From the NCBI GenBank assembly GCA_026120035.1, contig JALRME010000021.1, positions 682,001-746,000 on the forward strand: DNA of 64,000 nt, read 5' to 3'. The notes beneath the pieces were generated by a model that searched no databases, was not told the DNA's origin, and saw only the letters and a program-made list of their open reading frames with translations. Shown here piece after piece: positions 26,101 through 36,544 of this stretch (its first letter is position 1; the number at the start of each line of letters is the position of its first letter). Source of the stretch: Coleophoma eucalyptorum (taxonomy: Eukaryota > Ascomycota > Leotiomycetes > Helotiales > Dermateaceae). The position numbers and the translations under genes are program-made.

Positions 26101-26175
26101 ACTTCACACTCGTTGACTTCGCGCTTGTTACCTTGGCACTCGTTAACTTTACATTCGTTTACTTTACATTCGTTA
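26101..26175 (+). repeat. Five tandem 15-bp repeats in the pectin lyase leader
   Basis: Five direct 15-bp units are seen at 26101, 26116, 26131, 26146 and 26161, with consensus ACTTYRCAYTCGTTA; the last two differ by a single base. The array ends 35 bp before the ATG of the pectin lyase, so it lies in the 5' UTR or core promoter. On the minus strand it happens to read as VNECK-type pentapeptides, which I take as chance. Confidence 0.88.
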
Positions 26176-26210
26176 TACTTCACACGCCTAGACAGGTTTC
26201 TATCGCTATT

Positions 26211-27597
26211 ATGAAGTCCTTTCAAGTCGTCGCAGGCTTGACAGCCTTTGGAGGTTTTGTAGCCGCTGCCCCATATTCCCACTCTCCTCGGGCTGTTTCT
26301 TCCATTGTTACGGGAACTCCCTTTGGCTTTGCCTCGTCAGTTACCGGTGGTGGTGACGCTACTCCCGTGTAAGTAAATATGACCTTCATGAAGGGATTCA
26401 TTACTAACTGCTACTAATAGATACCCAACAACGATTGAAGAGTTGAAAACCTATCTCACGAGCTCCGACCCACAGAACATCGTCATCTCAGGCACCTTTG
26501 ATTTCGTTGGCTCTGAGGGAACTGAGGTCTTTGAAGCTTGTAACATCTATGGTATGTGACCGAGGACTGTTTATTACTCGATTTAACTTCTCTTTCCCCG
26601 CCCCCTCTCCATTCCCAACCTATTTTATAATCGACATTGGCTTACTTTGCGATCATCTTAGATTGCACTCCCTCAAACGGCGGACAGGGTATTCTCAACA
26701 CTCTAGGTGGTTGCAGTGGTTACACCCTCTACGATGCAACCATCGATGTTGCTGGTTACCAGGGTATCGACGTAGCCTCAGACAAAACATTGGTCGGCAC
26801 TGGCACCGACACTGTGCTGAACGGAAAGGGTCTGCGTTTCGCTGGTGTCTCGAACATTATTATCCAGAACATTGAAATCACGAACCTCAACCCAAAATAT
26901 GTCTGGGGAGGTGATGCGCTTGTCCTCTCCGATACCAACCAGATCTGGATCGACCATGTTACCACCTCTTCATTGGGCCGTCAGCACTACAGTCTAGGCC
27001 AGTCTCCAAACAACGCTGTCACTATCTCTAACAGCTTTATCAATGGCAAGACTGACTACTCAGCCACTTGTGATGGACATACTTACTGGGGTATGGAGTT
27101 GGTTGGCACCGGTGATCAAATCACATTCTACCGTAAGTCTTATTTTCACAATCTCAAGTACTGGGTGGTGTTTTACAGCTACTAACCGGCACCTAGAAAA
27201 CTACGTCTACTACACTTCTGGCCGCAGCCCAGCCCTCAGTGGCAACACCTTCTTCCACGCTGTCAACAGTGTGTGGGCTGACAACAGCGGCCACGCCATT
27301 GAGGGTACTGCAAATGGAGGCGGTCTCTTTGAGGGCTGCTACTTTGATAACGTTCCAACTATTGTTTCCGATGGATTCGTCGGCTCTCTTTTCAGTTCTG
27401 AGGCTGCCGACCTCGCCCAGTGTTCGACATATCTGAGCCGTAACTGCGTGGCCAATGCCTACACCAGCTCGGGCACCTTTAGCTACGACGATACTTCCTT
27501 CTTGGTTGATCTTGAGGGCAAAGACATCCCCGCCGCTGCTTCGGCATCTTCGATCGAGAGCACTGTGCCAGCCAATGCTGGAAATACCCTCTCATAA
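26211..27597 (+). CDS. Secreted pectin lyase, polysaccharide lyase family 1
   Basis: Four exons, 26211-26368, 26421-26551, 26662-27132 and 27197-27597, give 386 residues. A signal peptide (MKSFQVVAGLTAFGGFVAAA) is followed by TGTPFGFASSVTGGGDATPV, the standard start of fungal pectin lyases. The right-handed beta-helix signatures are NIIIQNIEITNLNPKYVWGG, IWIDHVTTSSLGRQHY, SATCDGHTYWGMEL and the catalytic-Arg region YYTSGRSPALSGNTFFHAVN. Fungal pectin lyases cleave highly methylated pectin by beta-elimination without calcium. The DHVTT...GRQHY and SGRSP motifs favour pectin lyase over calcium-dependent pectate lyase. Cys residues near 95 and 320 are typical of the family. The gene stands alone between AT-rich flanks, and the 15-bp tandem repeats lie just before the start. 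Confidence 0.93.
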
Positions 27598-27889
27598 TCA
27601 GGCTATTAAGTTTATCTACTTGAGACTGTGGAGAGAGTCATTAAGTGGGACATGACAACAATTCTTGTATATACTTCTTCATCATACATGTGAACAATCA
27701 AATAGTATTTATACCTTGAAACAATACTCTTAGGAAGCTTTCCGTCGTTCAAACAGTGACGAAATCTTTCCTTTGATTCTTTATTTATCGATTCCACAAG
27801 TCTCCGGCCTTAGAAACAGCCTCGATTTTACAATTGGTTACGATCATGTAATAGGGGTTAGAAGTTCGAAATAAATGTCTAATATTCGG

Positions 27890-28073
27890 TCGTCCGACAC
27901 AAGAAGTGAAGACACAAAGACCGGGGAATCTACTATAATACTAAGAAATGGCAGCATTTTAATTTCTATCAAATGGGTTGGCTAAGTAGTAGTATCAAAG
28001 ATCCATCAATCTTGTCGCCCATGCCAGATTCTACTGTCCAAGTATTAGTTCGCAATGGCATTGTGTCGGACGA
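27890..28073. repeat. 13-bp perfect inverted repeat pair
   Basis: TCGTCCGACACAA at 27890-27902 is the exact reverse complement of TTGTGTCGGACGA at 28061-28073. The arms enclose 158 bp of AT-rich, non-coding sequence. I see no flanking target-site duplication. The pair may be ends of a small non-autonomous element or paired protein sites. Confidence 0.75.
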
Positions 28074-28086
28074 TTTCCAGACAAGC

Positions 28087-28105
28087 TCGGACAAGCTTTG
28101 TCCGA
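28087..28105. repeat. Short hairpin, 8-bp stem
   Basis: TCGGACAA, a 3-nt spacer GCT, then TTGTCCGA. It begins 14 bp after the right arm of the 13-bp inverted repeat and shares its TCGGAC core. Confidence 0.75.
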
Positions 28106-28153
28106 CGAAATAGCAGTGTTCTCCATATATTCGGACTTACCCAGGATTTTAAC

Positions 28154-28170
28154 CGGACGAGTTTCGTCCG
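28154..28170. repeat. Short hairpin, 7-bp stem
   Basis: CGGACGA, spacer GTT, TCGTCCG. It is the third palindrome built on the CGGAC core within 280 bp. Confidence 0.75.
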
Positions 28171-28661
28171 TAAGGCGATGTTCGTCGCGTCGCGGCTTCG
28201 GTGCTTAATTCAACACCGAGAGGGTTTTGTCAGCCTACTGGAGAACAGGTGATCCAAAATCATTTGGTACTTTTTCAATGCTGGTTTTGAAGTAGTCCCT
28301 GGAGATTAGGGCTTGAGGCTATGTTCGGCAGTTGTACCTAGGAACGCGTTTTTATAGTTGGTATTGCTGCTAGAGGCTGGAGGGCAGGGATGCCAACGCC
28401 TAATACTATTCCCCTAGTTGACTTTTATTTTAACTACTTTTGTCATTTTTGTGATAAGAAGATACATAGGGCTATCGTAACCATAGTAATGCGTAATTCA
28501 TAGCAAAGTAACTTGGTCTTGTAATACGGCTGCAGTAATGGTGTTCCAAATATATTTGAATTACAAAAAGCATTTGTTGAAACAAGAATATCCATCATAG
28601 TATCAGTACCTATCATATGTAATATGGTCCAGGCCTTAAAGCCAATATAGTGTCAAGTAAA

Positions 28662-29625
28662 TCACCATTTCTCTACAAACGGCCTAACCTCCAACTCATG
28701 CGAGAAGCCAGACCTAGGCTGGGTGTGCAAGTACCAATACGTATCAGCGATCTAGAAAGCCACGTCAGACTCAAGGACTCAAAGCAAGTACGAAGATACT
28801 ACTTACCGCAGCCGGATCGATCTTCCCGTCTGGCCCAGCCTCTTTGAGATACTCCTTGGTGGCAGGAAGGTCAATCACTCCATCAATGACAACATGCCCG
28901 ACGTGCACACCCTGGGGCCCGAATTCACGGGCGAGAGACTGCGCCAATGCTCTCGTGGCAAACTTGCCCACAGCAAAGGACGAGAACTTGGCAGAGCCCT
29001 TGAGCGATGCGGTTGCTCCAGTGAATACAAGCGTTGGTGGGTACTTGATTTCTTTCTGTGCTACACCCTTGAGTAGTCTGGGCAGCACAGCTTGCGAGAA
29101 ATAGAATCCTCCTTTGCTACACTCGGGTGTCAGTATTTTGGTCAGCTGGTAAAAGAGACGAGGGATCAAAGTACCAGTTCACATTAAATGGGTTTTCGAA
29201 CTCAGCTTCCGTGAGTTCCAAGAAGGGCTTCAGAGCCAATTTACCGCTTGCGTTGAAAATAGCAGACTTTTCAGTAAATAGTTAGTTAGGTGCAACCCGC
29301 CTGTAGTATATATCTATCCAGCGAATACAAGGGCAACGATTGAACGCCCGAAAGGAAAGGGAGGACGAACTGCACAAGAAGCATCTTTCCCGAATTTCTC
29401 ATCAATCGTCCGAAAGGCTGCCTTGACACTGTCGGCATCGGCCATGTCAGCCGCGATGCCCACTGCTGAGCCACCGCTCTCATTAATCTCCTTGACCAGA
29501 GGATCATAACTCTCAGCCCGGCGTGCGAGGAGCACCACGGGATAGGTCTCAGCAAACTTGCGTGCCACAGCAGCCCCCGTTCCAGGCCCAGCTCCGGCAA
29601 TTACTGCATAGATTCTCGAAGCCAT
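28662..29625 (-). CDS. Short-chain dehydrogenase/reductase with Phe in place of the catalytic Tyr
   Basis: Four exons, 29625-29371, 29266-29175, 29116-28807 and 28751-28662, give 248 residues. A Rossmann fold is indicated by IYAVIAGAGPGTGAAVARKF (dinucleotide loop GxGxGxG-like, residues 11-17), then VVLLARRAESYDPLV, and AADMADADSVKAAF. The position of the classical YxxxK pair reads FAVGK (F163, K167) within SSFAVGKFATRALAQSLA, so the Tyr is replaced by Phe while the Lys stays. The C-terminus (IADTYWYLHTQPRSGF and then RPFVEKW) completes the fold and confirms the last, 90-nt exon. Introns use the less common donors GTTCGT and GTACTT, both fixed by frame. The gene is divergent from the NmrA-like gene. 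The reaction is unknown, and ordinary SDR catalysis is doubtful. Confidence 0.88.
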
Positions 29626-30313
29626 TGTATGACGTGCTGAACCAATGTATTGTCGACGAACGGTGGTGTGATATTTGCGGAGACAAAAAATGATTTGAGG
29701 GTTTGGGTATTTTGTTTTTAAAAGGCGACAAATGAGATGTCGAGTTCGGGGGATTCACCCTTGATACAAACTAAATATCTTGCCGATGATTCTCAGCAAG
29801 ATACTTTATCGCTAGCATTTGTCCGGATTTTCGTCCGCGTCGGGCTCACATTCTCCCTTTAGACTTTCCACCTTGTCGAAGCCGAAAGAGCGAGGAACCA
29901 TTATGCCAAGTTCTCGGCTCTATTATCTCCATTATCGCAGGCTTTAAGCCAGTAGGCGACAGAAGAAGACATACCTATGTCCCTGAGAAGCATAGATTGG
30001 TAGTCATTAACCGACGTCCATGTTCATTTCTGATCGCTTAGAACAATTTATGCTTGCTTGGGTCACTTGGCTCCTGGTCCGAAATAGCGAGGGCGACTGA
30101 CGCTGAGCAGATTTGAAGGAATTACAAAGAAATCTCACGATGAACAACGCCCAGGGGGATGGTTTGACTGGTATTTAAATGCTAGAGAATTCATCCTCAA
30201 AGTTGAAAAAAAAAAACATCATCTTCAGGATTGAATAAATCCTTTACTCGTACTTTACCAGCTCAAGTGACATTTTAAAACTTATCGCTTAAATCGACCC
30301 GACGCTCGCCATC
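29626..30313. promoter_or_regulatory. Divergent promoter between the SDR and NmrA-like genes
   Basis: 688 bp separate the two start codons. A GC-richer patch at 29821-29843 contains GTCCGGA and TCGTCCGCGTCGG, so several CGG triplets in both orientations occur together. That arrangement suits binding by Zn2Cys6 regulators, but no specific factor can be named. A homopolymer A run occurs near 30207. Confidence 0.5.
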
Positions 30314-31509
30314 ATGTCGTCTCCCAAAAAGATCATTGTTGTCATCGGTGCAACCGGTGGCCAAGGCGGCTCCGTTGTGAGCTCCATCCTCACTGATCCC
30401 AAAATGAATGCTACTTGGGCCGTTCGCGGCGTAACGCGAGATGCTTCGAAGGATTCTGCGAAGAAACTCGAAAGTCAAGGTGCCGAAGTGGTTGAGGTGA
30501 GTGAATATGAATTTCCTTAAACCTTAAATACTGTCTTAGAACTATCCAACTGATTATTCATAGGCCGACGTGAACTCCAAGGACAGCTTGGTGAAAGCAT
30601 TCCAAGGAGCTTATGCTGTGTTTGCGGTGACGAACTACTGGGAGAAGATGGATATGCAGCTTGAGATTCAGCAGGGCAAGAATCTTGCCGATGCGGCATT
30701 GGTATGTTATAGTCCTCGCCATTACTAGTCGTAACATGTACTGACGATAATATGCAGGCAGCTGGTATCCAGCATTTCATCTGGAGTTCTCTGAGGAATG
30801 TCACAGAACGTATGCATACTCCCCCCTCCAAATGACAAGGCACGCCATGCTAAACGTCAACTATCTAGTAACTTCAGGTGCTCTTCTCAACGTCCACCAC
30901 TTCGATAGCAAAGCCAAAGTCGAAGAGTACATCCGCAGCACCTCTCTGCCCGCTACTTTCATGATGCCGGGCTTCTACATGTCTAACTTCCCAGGCGGCA
31001 ATCTGCGTCCCTCCCCACCAGACAATGCCTGGACGCTATCCATGCCCATCCCAGCAACCGCATCGGTTCCACTCTTTGCCACCATTGAAGATGCTGGCAA
31101 GTTTGTCAAGGCCATCCTCCAGCACCGTGAGGAAACGCTCGGAAAACGCGTGCTGGCCGCCACCAAATATTACACCTTCGAGGAAATGCTAGCGGACTTC
31201 AAAGCCGTTTATCCTGATACTGGCAAGACCACCAGGTATTTTGAGGCTCCGCATGCTGTATACAAGGGATTCTTGATGGACGCTGGCCTGCCAGATTTCG
31301 GCGCCCAGGAGTTATTGGAGAACATGAGATTGTTGAACGAGGGTGGTTACTATGGTGGCGAGGGCTTGGAGTGGAGTCATTCAGTAAGTGTTCTCGTCAC
31401 ATGGTCCAAGTTGCGATCTAGGCTTACAATGTTTTAGCTCCTACACGATGAGTTGACTTCATGGAAGGATTTCATCAAAGCTGCAAAGGTTTTCAAAGAT
31501 TTGAAGTAG
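30314..31509 (+). CDS. NmrA-like family NAD(P)-binding protein
   Basis: Five exons, 30314-30496, 30564-30701, 30758-30809, 30869-31383 and 31438-31509, give 319 residues. The N-terminal dinucleotide loop is KIIVVIGATGGQGGSVV, followed by AVRGVTRDASKDSAKKL, ADVNSKDSLVKAFQGAYAVF and HFIWSSLRNVTE. The HHFDSKAKVEEYIRSTSLPA segment, with the active-site Tyr/Lys of classical SDRs absent, is typical of the NmrA/HSCARG group. Members sense the NADP/NADPH state or act as reductases; NmrA itself represses the GATA factor AreA in nitrogen regulation. This one is shorter than true NmrA and is more like the HSCARG type. The 52-nt third exon is small but fixed by phase and by the motif. It shares a promoter region with the SDR gene, so the two may be co-regulated. 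Confidence 0.88.
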
Positions 31510-31793
31510 CGGTCTGAGTGGGCCTTTTTGAGGTTTCATACTTTTAACATAAACTAGCAATCAAATCACTGATTTCAAAAAAGGCCAGAAGTTTTCATAT
31601 TTCTTTATACTTTCGGTTCAAAGTTTTGTGAGGAGAAGAGAACCCTAAGCTATTCACTTCCATAACCAATCTATCCAAATCCATCACACCAGTTTGAAAA
31701 CAAAAGAAAAGTTCTGCTCCGTGATATAGTACAAGTGCTTACGAACCGAACAATGAATTCCGGCTTCTCGCACTCTAGCCAAGAAATCTATTC

Positions 31794-32976
31794 CTAGAGA
31801 GGCGTCGTCAGAGTGTCATCTCTGCTTCCATTGCTGGGGATGAGCTTTCTGAGTTCTCCGTTTGTGACCCACATGGCCTGCGACATGATGACAATTGATG
31901 CCAACATACCCAGAGCGATCTGGATAGCAATTGCCTTTCCATATGCCTTAAAAAGCCTGACTCGAGCGTTGCGGTCAAAAGTGTTCCAGGCATCCTTTGA
32001 GCTGAGAACACCGGTTCCGCCGACAATCTTTGGCTCAACTTTACCACCAAAGCTTCGGTCGAAAGGCACGATCGGTTCCTCATTCTCCGAGAGAAGAGAA
32101 GCTTGGACACGGACAAGGGCAACGTTAGCCGGGATGACAACCAAGAGAGCCAAGGTAATGCCAAGAGCAACCACCGAAAGTCCCTTTACTACCATAAACC
32201 GGCGCTCAGAGCATGAGAGTTGCTTCAAGGATTCGTGGGTCAGCTCTCCGAAACCGTAAGACATGAAGAGATAGGCTGGAAGCATGACTGTCAGTTGCTC
32301 AGCGATCTCAAGCATTGCGGTTGGTACGGCAATCTTCTTCCATGCTGAAATAGAGAAGTTGATGCGTTTGAACCACATCTTTCCAGTGGGCTCTGACATA
32401 ACAACATGAGTCCAAGCCATGAATAGTTGAGAGCATAGAACACCAGCGACAACTGGGGCAACACAGTTTGGAATGAAGGCGACGACGTTCAAAAGGGTTG
32501 CAACGTGCTGGAAGATCAAGGTAGAGCAGACGAAGGCACCGAAACCACGCATACGAGACCAGAATCCCGCTCTTGCTCGAAGATGTCGCAGGGTTGTGCG
32601 GAAGGTGGAGGTGACTGGTGCTTGCTTGATCATGAGAAGCTCAGGCTCTACATTCTTATGACCCTTGAGGACGGAATCGGGATCTTCGGACTCGAGAGGT
32701 TCGAAAAGGACTGCTTCAGGAGACTCGACCATTATAAGAGTTGGGATGAGGCGGGCAAAAGTATATTCAGCCTGGCAAAGTCAGCGCAGAGCACGAAATG
32801 AGGAGTCTTGAACTTACCATGGTCTCAAGGACGAAGAACACCAGCACAGTGCTGGCGATCATCACGATAGCCCATGTTGGAACATTGAATTTAAGCTCTC
32901 CGTCGCCATCGACACCAGAGTAGTGTGCTGTAGCAGCAAAGCCGCGACGAGCGAGAGAGCCTACAACTCCCTTCAT
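31794..32976 (-). CDS. Multi-pass integral membrane protein of unknown function
   Basis: Two exons, 32976-32818 and 32771-31794, give 378 residues. Membrane segments are visible at about residues 33-55 (VPTWAIVMIASTVLVFFVLE), 120-140, 145-165, 195-220 and 240-262, with a final one at about 325-350. The central part has the conserved-looking block RARAGFWSRMRGFGAFVCST followed by a cytosolic loop rich in charged residues. The protein resembles a widespread Pezizomycotina family often mislabelled 'ubiquitin carrier protein'; nothing here resembles an E2 enzyme. No transport or enzymatic motif is evident. It is convergent with the NmrA-like gene (284 bp apart). Confidence 0.8.
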
Positions 32977-34782
32977 CTTGGGGGCTTGATATATGGAGCA
33001 AGGGAGAAGGGACGAAAGGGGTTAGAGAGAAAGTTTATAGGAGTAGGAAAAATTTGTTAGGTATGATTTTGATACACTTGGGTATCAGAATAGAATAATA
33101 ATGAAGATGAAAGGAGAGAAAGGGAGAGAGAGAGAAGATGAGATGATAGATGGTCGTTATGAATGAACGGTCGTGATGGAGGGGCGTCATCAGCAGGCAG
33201 CCGACACGACTGTGCCACACCAAGGTAAAGGGGCTAATCTGTATGACGTTAGTCCGGCGAAATAGATCTCCCGAGTTGAGGCTATATTTGCACCTATTTC
33301 CGATGTCTTATTCCTTTATATCCTCCTCTCCTCCACCATTGAGGTCAATGACGATGCGATTGCGCCTATACTAGCAAGCTAAATACCGGTCTTACAGATT
33401 AACTTCAGATGGGACTTTTTTCTACTGCTCATACGACCGGCTTTTCACTTCTAATCCTCTCTTATTAGAGCTGAAATGTCCTCACAAGAGCTCTGACCTT
33501 CACAATATTGGGAATGATGCGATCTATAAGTTACATGCGATACTTGTTCTTGCGATCACAAAATCTTAAAGGAAAGAAATCCTTTTGGTTTAGTGTGAAA
33601 ATATGGAGCGTTTACGCGTAGTAGCACAAATGGAGCTGTATAGCCATTCAAGTTGGAAACCCAACTTAGAAAGATATTCGAATACTCACGGCTGTCAGAA
33701 TTTATCGATCATTTGTGTTATTGAACTACCACGAGATGGCGGAGCCCATTAGGCAAGCCTCGTTGCCCAATAAGCTGGTGGATAAACCATCGGCGAGAGA
33801 AAACAGACGTGCCTCCGTTATTAGTTAAGCCGCCTTTGGTCGAAGCGAGTTTTCATGAATTCGGCTTTGCTGCTCGCAAGTGATAATAGCATAATTGTGC
33901 CGCAGAGATTTGTGACCATGACGTTCCTACTGCTGGAAAATGTCTCTTAACACCCCCGTGATCAAATAGCCGTGCAAGCTGGAGCTAATCGGATATTGAG
34001 CTACACTCTGCAGATGAAGACACAGTGTCATGTTAGGTCCAAGTGGGGGTTAGAATGGGTTTTAGGCCTGAGACTTCCAAGATATCGAATGAATTTTTAT
34101 GGCAGAATAGAAATAACCTGGCAGGCCAAAAATTGTTGTTGCCTTTCTTGAAAACAGGTGTTATGTCTGATATCAACTTTCTGAAAGCAGAATACGAGAA
34201 CCTAGATGCTGAAGATTTCTTTTTTCTTCAAAAAAAAAAGAAATACTGCCCCCGAGTCTAAGATAGGAGCAAACTCCTCTACAATGTCTATTTTCTCTCT
34301 CTAGAGTCTCGTGCACAGTGCGAAACTGAGCTGGGGACGCTCGGATCTTAAGCTCTACCCCACGAGCAGAAATCGTGGCGGGGCAGCACAAACGATGGTT
34401 GGTAACCAAGACGTGAACACAGTTAGGTTATCACAGTCTAATTATTATTCCCCAACTGGTGTCTCATGACGACAATGAATAGAACGGAAGGCATAAAGGA
34501 GATTTCAGTTCATTTTTTCTTTTTCTCTTGCTTTTGTTGGTTAAGTCGACTCGGTTGGTTGCCCCCTAACGCGCGATGCCTCTAGTCTTTACTTGTCTGC
34601 AGGTTCCCGCAGCTGCATGCGGCCAACTCAATCTATGCTTGTTTCTTTGGCCCGCCGCAAGGGGAATTTGGACATCTCCTCAAGCATGATGGTAGGTGCA
34701 GATGCAGGTGCAGGTACAGGTCTTTTTTTTTCTCCTCTCGCTTTTGCTATCTCTTCAATCGCAAGACCGTCAAGACGCAGTT
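32977..34782. other. Intergenic stretch with two divergent promoters
   Basis: About 1.8 kb between the membrane protein gene and the GPI-anchored protein gene, which are transcribed away from each other. A purine-rich tract (33105-33160) lies in the 5' leader of the membrane protein gene, and a short GGTGCA/GATGCA repeat (34691-34720) lies before the GPI-protein start. No other gene is recognised. Confidence 0.5.
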
Positions 34783-35748
34783 ATGAGCAAGAGATACTTG
34801 TTGGCGGCGCTGCTCGCTCCGGTAGCTCTGGCTACACCAGCATACTTCGAGACGAGAGATCAATGTTCAGCAGACTACTCGGTTTGCGCCCCAGCTGGCG
34901 CAACTTCGAATGTGCCTCAGATTGGAGATCCAGCTTTCCAGAATCTTTACGTTGATTTGGTCCAGTCGCCCCTTACGCATTTCAAGAGGGCACCGCAAGC
35001 CGGATCTTCAACCGTTCTGTGCTGCATCGCCAGTCTTGACTGCCTGCTGATGGCCAATCTGCTCATACCTTTCTGCTATGACAAATTCACCACAAACTTC
35101 CACCTTCCGGATGGGAGTTATGGTACGATCTTTGGCGGGAATTATACCTCGTCTAGTGGGGATAAGGCCGACTTAGTGAATGGTGTATATACCCTCGCAA
35201 ACGGGCAGACAGGCGATATCTACTCGACTGTTGCTCCCCCAGACATAGCCACGTTAGCCATCCCATCGCAGTACCAGGGCACTGGGGTGGGTTCGGCCAT
35301 TCCGCTCAGTTCTCTGGGCTTTCAAATCTCAACTACGTACACGACAACTATTCCAGCGACGACCATAGCCGCAACCACGATTCCCGAATCTACCATCGCT
35401 GCGACCACAGAATCCAGCGTAACGACAATCCCTTCTACGACCACCGCTACAATATCGAATTCTCCAGTTACCAGCGTCATCAGCGTGGCATCCACCATCT
35501 TTACTACGAAACCTGCAACTACAATTCCAGCATCAGCGGTGCAAGCAACGACGATTTCAGCAATGGTCACTACGATAACATCTGCCGCGCCTGCGGGCGG
35601 CGCAGGTTCTACGAGTGGGTCAACAACTAGCTCTGCCACGGCTGCAAGTGCTTCTAGTACGTCCAAGAGTGAAGCTTCGGGGGGCATGCGGAAACATATA
35701 ATACCATCGCTGCTTTCTACCTTGGTAGTAGCGTTCTTTTATACATAA
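34783..35748 (+). CDS. GPI-anchored, Thr/Ser-rich surface protein
   Basis: Single exon, 321 residues from the ATG of MSKRYLLAALLAPVALATPA, which gives a good signal peptide; the frame stays open upstream to an ATG at 34702, but that N-terminus would bury the signal sequence. The mature N-terminal 150 residues contain Cys pairs (CSADYSVCAP, VLCCIASLDCLL, IPFCYDKF) and a block with YGTIFGGNYTSSSGDKADLV. Residues about 185-300 are Thr/Ser/Ala-rich with degenerate TTIPATTI-like repeats, the usual heavily O-mannosylated stalk. The C-terminus has small residues (KSEASGG), a short spacer and a hydrophobic tail (IIPSLLSTLVVAFFYT), a standard GPI-attachment signal. Probably a cell-wall or plasma-membrane outer-face protein. 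Function unknown. Confidence 0.82.
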   Translation: MSKRYLLAALLAPVALATPAYFETRDQCSADYSVCAPAGATSNVPQIGDPAFQNLYVDLVQSPLTHFKRAPQAGSSTVLCCIASLDCLLMANLLIPFCYDKFTTNFHLPDGSYGTIFGGNYTSSSGDKADLVNGVYTLANGQTGDIYSTVAPPDIATLAIPSQYQGTGVGSAIPLSSLGFQISTTYTTTIPATTIAATTIPESTIAATTESSVTTIPSTTTATISNSPVTSVISVASTIFTTKPATTIPASAVQATTISAMVTTITSAAPAGGAGSTSGSTTSSATAASASSTSKSEASGGMRKHIIPSLLSTLVVAFFYT

Positions 35749-36544
35749 GTCCTTGAGCAGTACATATATGGGTTGCTTCTAATTTAGTGTTTGGATCAAT
35801 AAAGACCTTTGGAGTTTGGCGCTCATTTAAAATACCTAATACAAAAACATAGTGCAGGAAATTATACTCAATTTTGCCAGTGTCTCTTGCCCCAGATTTC
35901 GATCAATCCTCACAATCACGGGATTATTTGACGGCTTTATTGATTTCATTGCATTATAGCAATTGTCGAACCTGTAGCGTGAATTTAGTAATAAATAGAC
36001 CCTAGTATGGTAAAACGACGAACATAGTGATTCACCATCCCGTAAAATTCCCCTCCCCTGTTTTACTAGCCATAACTGCATGTTTCATTTCGTGGCCTAA
36101 TTCTTTCAGCCTTCAATCGGATTCAACGTAAGGGACCATGCACTTACGCCATGGTGGCTTAGCAACAGGATACTAGCGTCCATCAACCCCCTTTTCTGCT
36201 TCCAATGACTTAATGACCGGCTTATTAGATGGTATTATGTTTATAGCTCCTTGATGCTTAAGTCGAGCTTTGTACATGGTTGTCAAGCGAGTAAGCTCTG
36301 AGAGCTGTACAGCATCCATGCTAAGCGAGCTTGAGGAAGTACCTCGAGGTATACATGCAACGGGAGGCTAAACAATACATTTATTTCGGCTAGAGATAGT
36401 GAACCGCGGAAGAGGGAGTTTCTATCGTGTATATATTCGATAGTAAATATGGTCTCGGCCGTTCAAATTCGTTACATTGTTTACTTGGAGCAGAGTCAAT
36501 CCATCCGCTTTCATTATATCATATCTGTCTATCTGAAATCCAAC
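35749..36544. other. Intergenic stretch between convergent genes
   Basis: About 800 bp of AT-rich sequence holding the 3' flanks of the GPI-protein and ABCG genes. No coding or RNA feature recognised. Confidence 0.6.

Larger units (their letters stand above)
27598..28661. other. Intergenic stretch with clustered inverted repeats
   Basis: About 1 kb between the 3' ends of the pectin lyase and the SDR gene (convergent). It carries several CGGAC/GTCCG palindromic elements between 27890 and 28170, listed separately, and otherwise no gene. Confidence 0.6.

Noticed and set aside
26101..26175. CRISPR-like look of regularly spaced repeats
   Set aside because: Units are contiguous 15-mers without spacers, in a eukaryotic genome.
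27890..28073. Calling the 13-bp inverted repeat pair a transposon (MITE)
   Set aside because: No target-site duplication beside the arms and no second copy can be checked from this window, so I report only the inverted repeat.
34696..34782. Upstream in-frame extension of the GPI-anchored protein
   Set aside because: The extension comes from a hexanucleotide repeat and a poly-T run and would place the signal peptide internally; the ATG at 34783 gives a standard signal peptide.
35322..35687. 121-codon antisense frame rich in Val/Ile
   Set aside because: It is the reverse complement of the Thr/Ala-rich repeat region of the GPI-anchored protein, which produces long antisense frames automatically.
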